The position numbers were made by a program, and so were the translations under genes. A stretch of 63,436 nucleotides of DNA from JAAZPT01 sp964544955 (GTDB taxonomy: Bacteria; Bacillota; Clostridia; Christensenellales; Aristaeellaceae). The stretch spans positions 1-63,436 of the forward strand of contig CAZJEB010000009.1 in NCBI GenBank assembly GCA_964544955.1, read 5' to 3'. Under the pieces are notes generated by a model. That model saw only the letters and a program-made list of their open reading frames with translations. It was not told the DNA's origin and made no database searches. This document shows, one piece after another, positions 1 through 8,299 of this stretch; the first letter of the stretch is position 1, and every line of letters starts with the position of its first letter.

Positions 1-369
1 TATAACTACTGTATCAGCCCAAATTGCAATACCTAATATAAAAGCTGAAAAAGCGATACCCCAATCTATCCTTTTTTCACCGAACAACTTAATAGAGCTT
101 AATGTTATTCGCTGAGCTGCGCCTGTTCTTTCAAGTATAGTACCCAATACGCAGCCAAGAAAAATTACTATACCCACACTTTTTATTGTGCCTGAAAAAC
201 CACTGTTAATTGCTCCCTCAATTTCTGCCCAAGGGGTTTTTAACGCTATTGCAAGTGCAATACCTGCTAATAGAATACCGAAAGCTGCATGTACTTTAAA
301 TTTTGAAATAAGTACAACCATTAAAATTATTATGATAGCGAATGCAATCAAAATATACGCTGTTGACAT
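1..369 (-). CDS. GntP-family gluconate/sugar-acid permease (3' part beyond window)
   Basis: The minus strand reads an open frame from ATG at 369 to the window edge, 123 residues without a stop. It begins MSTAYILIAF and contains a first membrane helix, then KFKVHAAFGILLAGIALAI, FLGCVLGTILERTGAAQRI and IAFSAFILGIAIWADTVV, which follow the N-terminal pattern of the GntP family of sugar-acid/H+ symporters (RF+K in the first loop, G-x-x-LG+hhE..GAAQRI). A strong ribosome binding site (GGAGGAAGG) lies just upstream. It is the last of three co-directional genes after a kinase remnant and a class II aldolase, the usual partners for 4-carbon or 6-carbon sugar-acid catabolism. The substrate is not readable from the sequence. 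Confidence 0.85.
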   Translation of the reverse strand, partial: MSTAYILIAFAIIIILMVVLISKFKVHAAFGILLAGIALAIALKTPWAEIEGAINSGFSGTIKSVGIVIFLGCVLGTILERTGAAQRITLSSIKLFGEKRIDWGIAFSAFILGIAIWADTVVI

Positions 370-470
370 AATCCTTCCTCCAAATTAATTATTATTTTGT
401 AGTTTGCGTAGTTATGTAATAGTAAATAGTTCACCTCCAAGATACTCTAATATAATTAGGGGTAATTATC

Positions 471-1046
471 TCAACCCTTTTTAAGCAACCAAGCATTTTT
501 TGATGCCTCTTCAATTTCTTCAATACCATAAAAAGCATCAAGAATAGTTTTTCCAGCAAATATAGGGCCGTGATTTTCTAATAAATATGCGGAACAATTG
601 GAGTTTAAATTGCTTTTAAATATATCAAATAATTCTTTAGTTCCTGGTAATTGATAAGGTATGGGTATTATATTTCCAACTTTCATATTTAAATATGGTG
701 TTGGGGTTGGAATTACAAAATCCTTAAAGTTTTCTATTTTGCATGACCAATAAGTTGCAAATGTACTGTGAGTGTGTATAACTGCATTAGCGTTAGGGCA
801 GTTTTCGTATAAATACTTGTGTAAAGGTAGTTCCTTACTAGGCTTAATTGAACTTAGTACTTCGTCTTGATTCAAAACGGCAAAGGAGTCTTTAGTTAAT
901 CTGCCAAAACATGTGTTGCTACCTGTTATATATATTCTATTTTCATGCTTAAAGCTCATATTAGCGGAAGAACCTGTAACAATTTTTCGGTCGAACAAAA
1001 CCTTACAAACCCATATTGCATCATCAAATAATTCATCTAAAGTCAT
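471..1046 (-). CDS. Class II aldolase/adducin-family protein, OtnC/YgbL-like
   Basis: This 191-residue protein is a full-length class II aldolase-fold protein. Visible family marks are the metal-binding H-T-H in AVIHTHSTFATYW and the third histidine in LLENHGPIFAG, with GSSANMSFK near the N terminus (phosphate-binding GNxS-type loop). In the family these zinc enzymes cleave or decarboxylate phosphorylated sugar acids; the neighbours (DUF1537-type kinase and GntP permease) suggest the OtnC role, decarboxylation of a 3-oxo-tetronate 4-phosphate. That role is inference. Its ATG overlaps the stop of the upstream kinase in an ATGA overlap, and its ribosome binding site GAGGGG is inside the kinase 3' end, so the two are translationally coupled. 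The operon promoter appears to be gone (see the junction near 2090). Confidence 0.85.
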   Translation of the reverse strand: MTLDELFDDAIWVCKVLFDRKIVTGSSANMSFKHENRIYITGSNTCFGRLTKDSFAVLNQDEVLSSIKPSKELPLHKYLYENCPNANAVIHTHSTFATYWSCKIENFKDFVIPTPTPYLNMKVGNIIPIPYQLPGTKELFDIFKSNLNSNCSAYLLENHGPIFAGKTILDAFYGIEEIEEASKNAWLLKKG

Positions 1047-2092
1047 TTTAAACCCCTCATCATTCTTATAGCTTTATTAAAGAAGTCGTCTTGGCCAAAA
1101 TTACCAGATTTAAGAACAAGTTGTTTACCCACATCATCAATTGGCTTTAATATTGGTACACCAGGTGCGACTGTTTTACCAATTTCAAATGCGCTATACC
1201 CCAAGCCTTGGGTAACAGCACCCGAAGTTTCTCCACCTGCCACAATCAACTTTTTAATTCCAGATTTTAAGGCATACAAGCCTATTTGTGCTACTGTGTA
1301 TTCTAAAATTTCTGAATATTGTTTTTGAATAGATTGGTTTGTGTTTCCTTCACCTTGGCTGTATATCAATAAATTTTCTTTCATATTATCAATATGGGAG
1401 TATATTTCTTTAATGTTTTGTTCTTTACATAAAAGTTTTTCAGGGAAAATTCTTAATGTTTTACCACCTAAATCCTTATAGGATTTAATTTGTTTTTTAG
1501 TTTGTGATGATAAACTTCCAGATATTATTAATGTAGGTGAATTATCTTCAAAACAATCATCAATCGTTTTTATTTGATTGTTAGGGGTTAGTACTTTGTA
1601 CCATTCTTTTATTAAAGAAGAACTACCACTTAATATATTTAAATCTTTAAAGGTATCTGCTATTTTTGAACCGTGTTGTTCATTTATATAATCACAGCAA
1701 ATGTAATAATGTTTTTTATCGCTTAATTTATCGCTATTTTTAAGTATTGTTTTGCTATCAGCATCTAAATTAATATAATTTAGCATATGGCATTTATATT
1801 TGGATTGTGCATTTAAAAGGCGGGGAATGTAACTATCATTCATTGGGTTTAGGGGATGGTTTTTCATGGAGCTTTCTTCAAGTAAAATATCATTAACAAA
1901 AAGGTAGCCGTTAAATACAACTCTTTTGTTTTCTGGTAAAGCAGGGGAAACTATGGTGTATTTTTGCTCGCTTTTCTCCAATAAATAGTCTAGTATAGGG
2001 CCAATGTTTCCATCTTTAGTTGAATCAAAAGTTGAGCAATACTTATCATAAATTTTATTAATTCCATTTTCTTTAAAAAAATTGTAAGCAGA
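1043..2092 (-). pseudogene. 5'-truncated four-carbon acid sugar kinase (DUF1537/OtnK family)
   Basis: From about 2092 down to 1043 the minus strand encodes most of an OtnK/DtnK-type kinase: KYCSTFDSTKDGNIGP early on, then the nucleotide-binding half with AGGETSGAVTQGLG and LKSGNFGQDDFF at the end. Family members normally start with about 75-80 residues containing the ADDFTGA substrate-binding motif; that part is missing. The frame stays open upstream to 2188, but there it is only the antisense of the neighbouring GntR gene (a run starting MYRYFSYKNSF with no similarity to the family), so the ATG at 2188 is not a credible start. The gene probably makes no active kinase. The alternative is an assembly error at the junction. 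Downstream aldolase and permease genes are intact. Confidence 0.8.
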
Positions 2093-2098
2093 ACCCCT
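2081..2098. other. Deletion junction between two divergently transcribed genes
   Basis: Left of this point the minus strand encodes an OtnK-type kinase from about family residue 80; right of it the plus strand encodes a GntR regulator from the SRTPVREA motif at the end of its DNA-binding domain. The two coding regions meet or overlap at 2087-2095 with no room for start codons, promoters or an intergenic region. The simplest reading is one deletion that removed both 5' ends and the shared promoter region between divergent genes. Confidence 0.75.
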
Positions 2099-2599
2099 GT
2101 TCGTGAAGCTATGGTTTTGCTTGAAAAGGATGACCTTGTTAAGAATTATCCTAATAAAGGAATTTTTGTAACTGAAATATCTATACAATCAGCAAAAGAG
2201 CTTTTTCAAATGAGGCGTTACCTTGAACCAATAGCGTTTAAACTTGCATTTGATAACCTTAATTTAAATACCTTAACTACATTTAAGGAAGAATTAACAA
2301 GCGCTTTTGAAAATAAAGATTATATGGAATTGCACCAGTTAGATTACCGCATGCATAATTATGTTAACTCTAAATGTAATAATAGTTATTTAATAAAATA
2401 TCTAAATAATATATCTGATACATTTCAAAGGATTAGAACACAACCTTTCTATGCTGAAAAAAGAACAGAAGGTGGGGCAAAGGAACATATTGTTTTAATT
2501 AACCTTATTATAGAAAGAAAGCTTGATGAAGCCATAGAACTTTTAACAGAACATATATCAAATACAGAAAAATATTATTTTAATAGCTTGATAAATTAA
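2087..2599 (+). pseudogene. GntR/FadR-type regulator lacking its DNA-binding domain
   Basis: The plus frame from 2087 reads SRTPVREAMVLLEKDDLV, the typical end of a GntR winged helix, then a complete FCD ligand-binding domain (FQMRRYLEPIAFKLA, LDYRMHNYV, KEHIVLINLI, LLTEHISNTEKYY) with the histidines that bind metal in this family. The roughly 50 residues before SRTPVREA, which hold the recognition helix, are absent. An ATG at 2111 could start a 162-residue FCD-only product, but no ribosome binding site precedes it. Before the deletion this was probably the repressor of the sugar-acid operon. I infer that it no longer binds DNA. Confidence 0.8.
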
Positions 2600-2663
2600 A
2601 GTGACATCATATAAAAATTTTAAAATAAATTAAATTTCTATATAAACACTAGTAAATATCAAC

Positions 2664-2691
2664 TTGTAAAATGTAAATAAAGTGCTATAAT
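2664..2691 (+). promoter_or_regulatory. Promoter for the XRE/S24 regulator
   Basis: TTGTAA at 2664-2669 and a perfect TATAAT at 2686-2691 are separated by 16 bases, 42 bases before the ATG at 2733. It is the only good sigma-A site between 2600 and 2732. Confidence 0.6.
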
Positions 2692-2732
2692 TTGTTGTAA
2701 TGTGGCTTTATTTTTGGAAAGGATATCCCTTT

Positions 2733-3476
2733 ATGAGCAGACTTGGCGATTTACTTAAAACTGAACGCTTAAGGCGAAATTTAACTATAAAAAAAGTTGC
2801 AAAGCTTGGTGGTGTTACGGAAAAATACCTTGAGAGCGTAGAAATGGGCACAAGGATTATTCCGGATGATCAAGCTAGACGCATACTAAAAAAGATGGGA
2901 ATAGCAGAACCAACTGAGGCAAATTTTACTCTTGATGAAATTGCAGCTACTGTTGACCTTGAAACCGTAAAAACTAAAACTGATTATGTTAGCAAAAAAG
3001 TTGAAGAACCATATAAGTATAATGATGAATATGATAACAACGATAAAGCTAAAAAAGAAGATAAGGGAGTTGTAGGCTCAATTTGGCTTGATGCACTATC
3101 TTCTGTTATAAAAAAGGTACCAGTTTATAACGCTGTTATGAAGGAAGTTAGTAGTAAACTTATACCTTTAGAAAACGGCAAAATTGAAAATGCTGACCCT
3201 AACAAAGTAATGTATTTTATAGCACCAGATGATGAAATGCGTGGTTTTAGAATTTTAAAGGATGATATGGTATTTATAGTTCCTGCTGGCTCACCAGTAG
3301 ATAATGCAATAATGTTAGTAAACATTAAAAACCATATATCCCTTAAAAAAATGAAAAAACTAGATGCTTTTAATGTTATGATACAAAGCTATGGTAGGGA
3401 GTTATTGGCAGAAACATACCCTGTGTCCGATATTGTTTTTATAGGCAAGGCTGTACGCCTTGAAGCATACTTATAA
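2733..3476 (+). CDS. XRE-type helix-turn-helix protein with S24/LexA-like C-terminal domain
   Basis: The ATG at 2733 is chosen over an upstream in-frame start because GGAAAGG lies 10 bases before it. The 247-residue product has an XRE helix-turn-helix at about residues 1-55 (LGDLLKTERLRRNLTIKKVAKLGGV), a charged linker at about 85-115 rich in Asp, Lys and Tyr, and a C-terminal domain resembling the S24 (LexA/CI) fold: DDEMRGFRILKDDMVFIV and NHISLKKMKKL. In self-cleaving members a serine sits where this protein has Glu168 (DDEMRG), while the lysine region is kept. I therefore expect a transcription regulator that does not self-cleave. Target genes are unknown; YitT and rluB follow closely. Confidence 0.75.
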   Translation: MSRLGDLLKTERLRRNLTIKKVAKLGGVTEKYLESVEMGTRIIPDDQARRILKKMGIAEPTEANFTLDEIAATVDLETVKTKTDYVSKKVEEPYKYNDEYDNNDKAKKEDKGVVGSIWLDALSSVIKKVPVYNAVMKEVSSKLIPLENGKIENADPNKVMYFIAPDDEMRGFRILKDDMVFIVPAGSPVDNAIMLVNIKNHISLKKMKKLDAFNVMIQSYGRELLAETYPVSDIVFIGKAVRLEAYL

Positions 3477-3487
3477 TTGGAGGCTTT

Positions 3488-4369
3488 ATGGATACCGAGC
3501 ATAAATTAGTAGAGAAAATAGGCAACAAGGAAACTTGGCTTGAAATACTTCAAATAATTATTGGGTGTTGCTTATTGGCTACTGGTATTTACTTCTTTCA
3601 GTTCCCTAATCATTTTGCTATTGGTGGGGTAACTGGTATATCAATAATACTTAATACATTTTTTAAAAATATAAGCCCTGGTACTTTTGTACTTGTTATA
3701 AACTCAATGCTTTTAGTGCTTGGATTTATAGTATTTGGCAGATCCTTTACTATAAAAACAGTGTTTGCTAGCTTGCTTATGTCCAGCCTTTTAAGGTTGC
3801 TAGAATCCGTTGTACCAATATCAGCACCCCTTACCGATGATCCGTTACTTGAGCTTGTTTTTGGGGTAACTGTACCTGCAATAGGTAGTGCTATTCTATT
3901 TAATAATGTTGCATCTAGTGGCGGTACAGATATTATTGCAATGATATTAAAAAAATTTACTGCTGTAGATATTGGCAATGCTCTACTTTTTACAGATTTA
4001 ATTATTGCTTCATCAACATTCCTTATATTTAATGTAAAAACAGGTATGTTATGTGTTACAGGTTTGTTTATAAAGGCAATAGTTATTGATATGGTTTTTG
4101 ATAACTTTAAAACCAAAAAATGCTTCCAAATTATTACCAACTACCCCGAACCAATTGTTGATGTTATATTGAAAATGAGTAGAGGGGCGACTGTTACAAA
4201 GGCACAAGGTGCTTTTACCCACGAGGATAAATATATTGTACTTACTGTTGTAAGTAGAATACAGGCTGCTAAACTTAGAAGTGCTGCAAAAGCAATTGAT
4301 CCTCATTGTTTTGTGTTTATAACAACAACTACTGATATTATCGGTAAAGGCTTTAGGTCTTATAATTAA
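3488..4369 (+). CDS. YitT-family membrane protein (DUF161 + DUF2179)
   Basis: This 293-residue protein has about five hydrophobic segments from residue 20 to 205 (for example IIIGCCLLATGIYFFQF and GTFVLVINSMLLVLGFIVFG), with the family signatures AIGGVTGISII and ASSGGTDIIAMILKK, followed by a soluble DUF2179 domain at about residues 215-285 (KMSRGATVTKAQGAF). YitT proteins are common in Firmicutes and their transport role is not established. GGAGG lies 6 bases before the ATG, 11 bases after the regulator gene, so it is probably co-transcribed with it and with rluB downstream. Confidence 0.85.
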   Translation: MDTEHKLVEKIGNKETWLEILQIIIGCCLLATGIYFFQFPNHFAIGGVTGISIILNTFFKNISPGTFVLVINSMLLVLGFIVFGRSFTIKTVFASLLMSSLLRLLESVVPISAPLTDDPLLELVFGVTVPAIGSAILFNNVASSGGTDIIAMILKKFTAVDIGNALLFTDLIIASSTFLIFNVKTGMLCVTGLFIKAIVIDMVFDNFKTKKCFQIITNYPEPIVDVILKMSRGATVTKAQGAFTHEDKYIVLTVVSRIQAAKLRSAAKAIDPHCFVFITTTTDIIGKGFRSYN

Positions 4370-4384
4370 GAAACGAGGAAATTA

Positions 4385-5113
4385 ATGCGCTTACAAAAAT
4401 ATTTAGCACAGTGTGGTGTGGCTTCAAGAAGGGCTGCTGAAGGAATTATTAAAGAAGGCCGAGTTAAAATAAACGGCAATGTAATAACAGAAATGGGCGT
4501 ATTAGTTGAACCAGATGATGTTGTTATGCTTGATGATAATATTGTTAGCCTGGAAACTGAAAAACACTATGTAATGTACCATAAGCCTATGGGGGAGATA
4601 ACATCTGTTAGTGATGATGCTGATAGACCAACGGTGCTTGATAAATTTAGGGATTACCCTGTGCGTCTTTACCCTGTTGGTCGCTTAGACTTTAATAGCG
4701 AAGGGTTGCTTTTGTTAACCAATGATGGTGACTTAGCAAGCAAAATGTTGCATCCATCCCGTATGGTAGATAAGGTATATTTAGCAAGGGTATCCTATAA
4801 GGTTAATGAGGCAGATGCTAAAAAACTTGAAAAGGGTGTTTATATAGATGGATATAAAACTGCTCCAGCAAGGGTAAAAATTACTAATGCCAATGAACTT
4901 TATACAGATATAATGATTACCATTCACGAAGGTAAAAATAGGCAGGTTCGTAAAATGGTAGAATCAATAGGGCACCAAGTTGTGCTACTTCGAAGGGTTA
5001 GGTTTGGCCCATTAGAATTAGGCGATTTGCCTCGTGGAATGTGGCGCAGGCTTAGCGATACAGAGCTTAGAAAGTTGAATAAACTTTTGAATAAAAAAAA
5101 TGATATGGAATAA
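4385..5113 (+). CDS. rluB: 23S rRNA pseudouridine synthase, RluB/RsuA family
   Basis: This 242-residue protein starts with an S4 RNA-binding domain (RLQKYLAQCGVASRRAAEGII, residues 2-22, with KINGNVI following) and continues with the RsuA/RluB catalytic domain, including GRLDFNSEGLLLLTNDGDLA with the catalytic aspartate of the RLD motif and EGKNRQVRKM near the end. The family isomerises uridine in 23S or 16S rRNA; RluB acts in the peptidyl-transferase region of 23S rRNA. Length and domain order fit RluB better than the shorter RsuA. It follows the YitT gene by 15 bases and is followed within 15 bases by hppA, suggesting one transcript. Confidence 0.85.
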   Translation: MRLQKYLAQCGVASRRAAEGIIKEGRVKINGNVITEMGVLVEPDDVVMLDDNIVSLETEKHYVMYHKPMGEITSVSDDADRPTVLDKFRDYPVRLYPVGRLDFNSEGLLLLTNDGDLASKMLHPSRMVDKVYLARVSYKVNEADAKKLEKGVYIDGYKTAPARVKITNANELYTDIMITIHEGKNRQVRKMVESIGHQVVLLRRVRFGPLELGDLPRGMWRRLSDTELRKLNKLLNKKNDME

Positions 5114-5126
5114 TAGGAGGAAAATT

Positions 5127-7232
5127 ATGGAAAATTCTTTCGCGGCTAGCACAATAGTAATTTATATTCTTTGTGCTTTGGCTGTAGTGGCTTCAATTGC
5201 TCTATCCGTATACCTAATTAAATGGGTAAAAGAGCAAAAAAATGAAAATAAGGAAATCGAGAGAATAGCTGGCCTTATCCGTAGTGGCGCAAATGCCTTT
5301 ATGCGTAGGGAGTACATGGCTCTTGCTGCATTTGCAGGCCTTATTGCAATACTTATTTTTGTGTTTCTACCAAAACCAATTTGGGCTGGTGGATCTATAA
5401 CAAGTAACTTAAAAATGGCAATAGCTTATATATGTGGTACAATTTTCTCTGCTATAGCAGGTAAAGTTGGTATATTTGTAGCATCATTAGCTAATGCTAG
5501 GTGTGCCGAAGCTGCATCTAAAGGTGTTAAGCCTGCATTCTTAATTGGCTTCCGTGGTGGTGCTGTTATGGGCTTGTTGGTTGTTGGCTCCTGCCTACTA
5601 GGCGTTATGGGTGTTATGATATTGGTTGGCGATGCATCAGTACTATTAGGTTTCTCCTTTGGTGCAAGCTCATTAGCACTTTTTGCTAAAGCTGGTGGCG
5701 GTATATTCACAAAAACAGCTGACGTAAGCGCAGACTTAGTTGGTAAAGTAGAATTAAATATTCCTGAAGATGACCCTCGTAACCCCGCAGTTATAGCTGA
5801 TAACGTAGGCGATAACGTAGGCGACGTTGCTGGTATGGGTGCTGACTTATTTGACTCTAACGTTGCATCAATGTCCGCTGCAATAGTTATGGCAAGTGCA
5901 TTAGATGGTGGTACAGGCAAAAATGTTATGATGGTATTCTGTTATGCAGCACTAGGCTTAATTGCATCAATAATTGGTATACTTACAGCTAAAATGGACG
6001 ATAATGGTAGCCCATCTAAGGCTTTAAACAACTCTACATACTTTACAACAGGTTCATTCCTTGTTCTAACAGCCTTAGCTACATTAATTTTTGGCTTTGA
6101 CTGGAGAATTTGGGGCGCATCAGCAGTTGGTTTAATGGTTGGCGTTATTATTGGTTTAGCTACAAACTACTTTACAGATGATAATATGCCTATAGTTAAA
6201 AAGGTTGCTCATGCATCCAAAACAGGCCCTGCATTTACAATATTATCTGGCGTTTCCTATGGTTTCTTATCCGTATTACCTGCTATGATAGGTATTGCTC
6301 TATCCGCTTTAATATCCTACAAGCTTTGCGAAACAATTGGTGCAGGTTACGGTATGTTTGGTATTTCAATGGCAGCTGTTGGTATGTTATCAATAGTTGG
6401 TATGATAATTTCTAACGATGCCTTTGGCCCTATCGTTGATAATGCAAGGGGTCTAGCTGAAATGGGTGATCTAGGTGAAGAAACAATTAGAGTTGCCGAT
6501 GAACTTGATAGCGCTGGTAACACAGTTAAAGCTGTTACAAAAGGCTTTGCTATTGGTGCAGCTGGTTTAACAGTTATAGCATTATTAGGCGCATTTATGA
6601 GTGAAGTTAACGTAACAGTTGCAGAATTAGGTTTAGGCGCTGAAAAGTTATTGGCTGGTTTTAACTTAGTAGACCCAACAGTATTCTTTGGTATATTAGT
6701 TGGTGCTGCAATTCCAGCAGTATTCTCCGCTATGCTTATATTGGGTGTTGATAAAAATGCTCAAAGAATGATAGCTGAAATTCATCGTCAATTTAACGAA
6801 ATAAAAGGCCTAAAAGAAGGTGTACCTGGAGTTGAACCTGAATACAACAAATGTATTGATATAGCAACAACAGGTGCCTTGAAGGAACTTGTTCCTGCTG
6901 GTTTAATGTCTATAATAGCAACACTTTTGGTTGGTTTTATAGGCGGTGTAAACGCTGTTGGTGGTTTCTTGCTAGGTAACATAGTAACAGGCTTATTATT
7001 AGCATTATTTATGTCAAACGCTGGTGGTATTTGGGATAATAGTAAAAAATATGTTGAAGCTGGTAATGAAGGTGGCAAAGGTTCAGATACACATAAAGCT
7101 GCAGTTATTGGTGATACAGTGGGCGACCCCTTCAAAGATACATCTGGCCCATCAATAAACACACAAATTACAGTAGTTTCATTGGTTGCTTCCCTAATGG
7201 CATCAATATTCTTACAATTTTCAATATTCTAA
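5127..7232 (+). CDS. hppA: Membrane-bound ion-pumping pyrophosphatase
   Basis: The start at 5127 follows AGGAGG by 6 bases; an in-frame start upstream would overlap rluB. The 701-residue product is a polytopic membrane pyrophosphatase that couples PPi hydrolysis to H+ or Na+ export. Family marks: the PPi site in DVSADLVGKVELNIPEDDP, the metal-binding NVGDNVGDVAGMGADLF, and the C-terminal VIGDTVGDPFKDTSGPS. At the site that separates K+-dependent (Ala) from K+-independent (Lys) enzymes it has Lys468 in GNTVKAVTKG, so K+-independent activity is predicted. K+-independent members mostly pump H+, but VAGMGADLF is closer to Na+-pumping forms, so the ion is left open. A terminator follows directly. 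Confidence 0.93.
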   Translation: MENSFAASTIVIYILCALAVVASIALSVYLIKWVKEQKNENKEIERIAGLIRSGANAFMRREYMALAAFAGLIAILIFVFLPKPIWAGGSITSNLKMAIAYICGTIFSAIAGKVGIFVASLANARCAEAASKGVKPAFLIGFRGGAVMGLLVVGSCLLGVMGVMILVGDASVLLGFSFGASSLALFAKAGGGIFTKTADVSADLVGKVELNIPEDDPRNPAVIADNVGDNVGDVAGMGADLFDSNVASMSAAIVMASALDGGTGKNVMMVFCYAALGLIASIIGILTAKMDDNGSPSKALNNSTYFTTGSFLVLTALATLIFGFDWRIWGASAVGLMVGVIIGLATNYFTDDNMPIVKKVAHASKTGPAFTILSGVSYGFLSVLPAMIGIALSALISYKLCETIGAGYGMFGISMAAVGMLSIVGMIISNDAFGPIVDNARGLAEMGDLGEETIRVADELDSAGNTVKAVTKGFAIGAAGLTVIALLGAFMSEVNVTVAELGLGAEKLLAGFNLVDPTVFFGILVGAAIPAVFSAMLILGVDKNAQRMIAEIHRQFNEIKGLKEGVPGVEPEYNKCIDIATTGALKELVPAGLMSIIATLLVGFIGGVNAVGGFLLGNIVTGLLLALFMSNAGGIWDNSKKYVEAGNEGGKGSDTHKAAVIGDTVGDPFKDTSGPSINTQITVVSLVASLMASIFLQFSIF

Positions 7233-7238
7233 AATAAA

Positions 7239-7264
7239 AAAGAACCTGAAAAGGTTCTTTTTTT
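7239..7264 (+). terminator. Rho-independent terminator of hppA
   Basis: AAAGAACC (7239-7246) pairs with GGTTCTTT (7253-7260) around a six-base loop and runs into a T tract. It starts seven bases after the hppA stop codon. Confidence 0.9.
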
Positions 7265-7284
7265 ATTACTTAATATTTTGGATA

Positions 7285-7312
7285 AATAAAAAAACAACCA
7301 ATTAGGTTGTTT
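7285..7312 (-). terminator. Terminator of the minus-strand tRNA-Lys gene
   Basis: Read on the minus strand, AAACAACC (from 7312) pairs with GGTTGTTT and is followed by a run of T. It lies directly 3' of the tRNA-Lys gene, so the tRNA is a single-gene transcript. Confidence 0.8.
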
Positions 7313-7388
7313 TGGTGCGCCATTAGGGACTCGAACCCTAGACACCCTGATTAAGAGTCAGGTGCTCTACCAACTGAGCTAATGGCAC
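7313..7388 (-). tRNA. tRNA-Lys (anticodon CTT)
   Basis: A 76-base cloverleaf on the minus strand: acceptor GTGCCAT pairs with ATGGCGC, D arm AGCTCAGTTGGTAGAGC, anticodon stem CCTGA/TCAGG around loop CTCTTAA (anticodon CTT, reads AAG), T arm with GGTTCGAGTCC, discriminator A and an encoded CCA end. It is the second lysine isoacceptor here; tRNA-Lys(TTT) is at the far end of the window. Confidence 0.97.
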
Positions 7389-7487
7389 AATAATTAGAAC
7401 AAAATTTATTATAACAACAGTATTGATTTTTGTCAATAAAAAAATCTAATTTATGCCTCAAAAATATACTTTTATAGCCTACATCAA

Positions 7488-7517
7488 TTGACAAAGGTAA
7501 CTGTTTTGGTGTATTAT
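7488..7517 (+). promoter_or_regulatory. Promoter of thyX
   Basis: A consensus TTGACA (7488-7493) and TATTAT (7512-7517) are separated by 18 bases, 35 bases before the thyX ATG at 7553. Confidence 0.75.
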
Positions 7518-7552
7518 TCTTATTGAATATCTTAAGATAGGGGATTTATGCC

Positions 7553-8290
7553 ATGCCAGAAATTAAGCTAAAAGTAGAGTTACTTCGTAACACATTACAA
7601 CCCGAGGAACTAGTTGCAATGGGAGCAAAGCTTTGCTATACAAATATGGATTTAAACTCCTTACAGGATAAAATTAGCACAAGCGACCAAAGCAAATTTA
7701 TACAAAAATTAAATGCTTTAGGCCATAGCTCTGTGCAAGAACACGCTACCTTTACATTTGCAATATCTGGAATAAGCCGTGTTTGCTTGGCTCAATTAAC
7801 ACGCCATAGGCTAGCAAGCTTTTCTGTGCAAAGTCAAAGGTATGTATCCTTCGGTGATGGTTTCAACTTCATTATACCTCCTAAAATTGCCGCCCTTGGC
7901 GATGAGGCAACACAAGAATATATTGATCAGATGAACACCATGCACAAATGGTATAAACAATGGCAGGAAAAACTAGAAAAAGGTGAACAAGGCAATGAGG
8001 ATGCTCGTTTTGTTTTGCCTGGTGCATGTGAAACAAGGTTAATACTAACAATGAATGTTAGGGAACTTAAACACTTTTTAGCGCTTAGAATGTGTAATAG
8101 AGCACAGTGGGAAATAAGGAATTTAGCTAATGAAATGTTTAAAATATCCTTAGATATTGCGCCTGTATTGTTTGAAAACGCTGGTGCAGGTTGCCTAAGG
8201 GGCGCGTGCCCTGAAGGTAATATGACTTGTGGTTTGGCAAAGGAAATACGCGAAGAACGTAAACAATTATTACTTAACTTAAAAAAATAG
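7553..8290 (+). CDS. thyX: Flavin-dependent thymidylate synthase
   Basis: This 245-residue protein makes dTMP from dUMP using FAD and methylene-tetrahydrofolate. The ThyX signature RHRx7S is complete: RHRLASFSVQSQRY starting at Arg84. Other marks are LGHSSVQEHATFTFAI (FAD site) and ELKHFLALRMCNRAQWEIR (dUMP site). AGGGG lies about 8 bases before the ATG, downstream of its own strong promoter. ThyX uses FAD chemistry and replaces classical ThyA in many anaerobes; no thyA or folA is in the window. rlmB follows after 9 bases, so thyX, rlmB, rae1 and sigH probably form one transcript ending at the terminator after sigH. Confidence 0.95.
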   Translation: MPEIKLKVELLRNTLQPEELVAMGAKLCYTNMDLNSLQDKISTSDQSKFIQKLNALGHSSVQEHATFTFAISGISRVCLAQLTRHRLASFSVQSQRYVSFGDGFNFIIPPKIAALGDEATQEYIDQMNTMHKWYKQWQEKLEKGEQGNEDARFVLPGACETRLILTMNVRELKHFLALRMCNRAQWEIRNLANEMFKISLDIAPVLFENAGAGCLRGACPEGNMTCGLAKEIREERKQLLLNLKK

Positions 8291-8299
8291 GAGGCTATT

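Noticed and set aside
2093..2188. The kinase frame extends on the minus strand to an ATG at 2188.
   Set aside because: This part is antisense to the GntR FCD coding region, has no family similarity and no ribosome binding site; it is open by chance.
5426..5920. A 164-codon open frame antisense to hppA.
   Set aside because: It mirrors a highly conserved enzyme, has no promoter or ribosome binding site and has biased composition from the Gly/Ala-rich sense strand.
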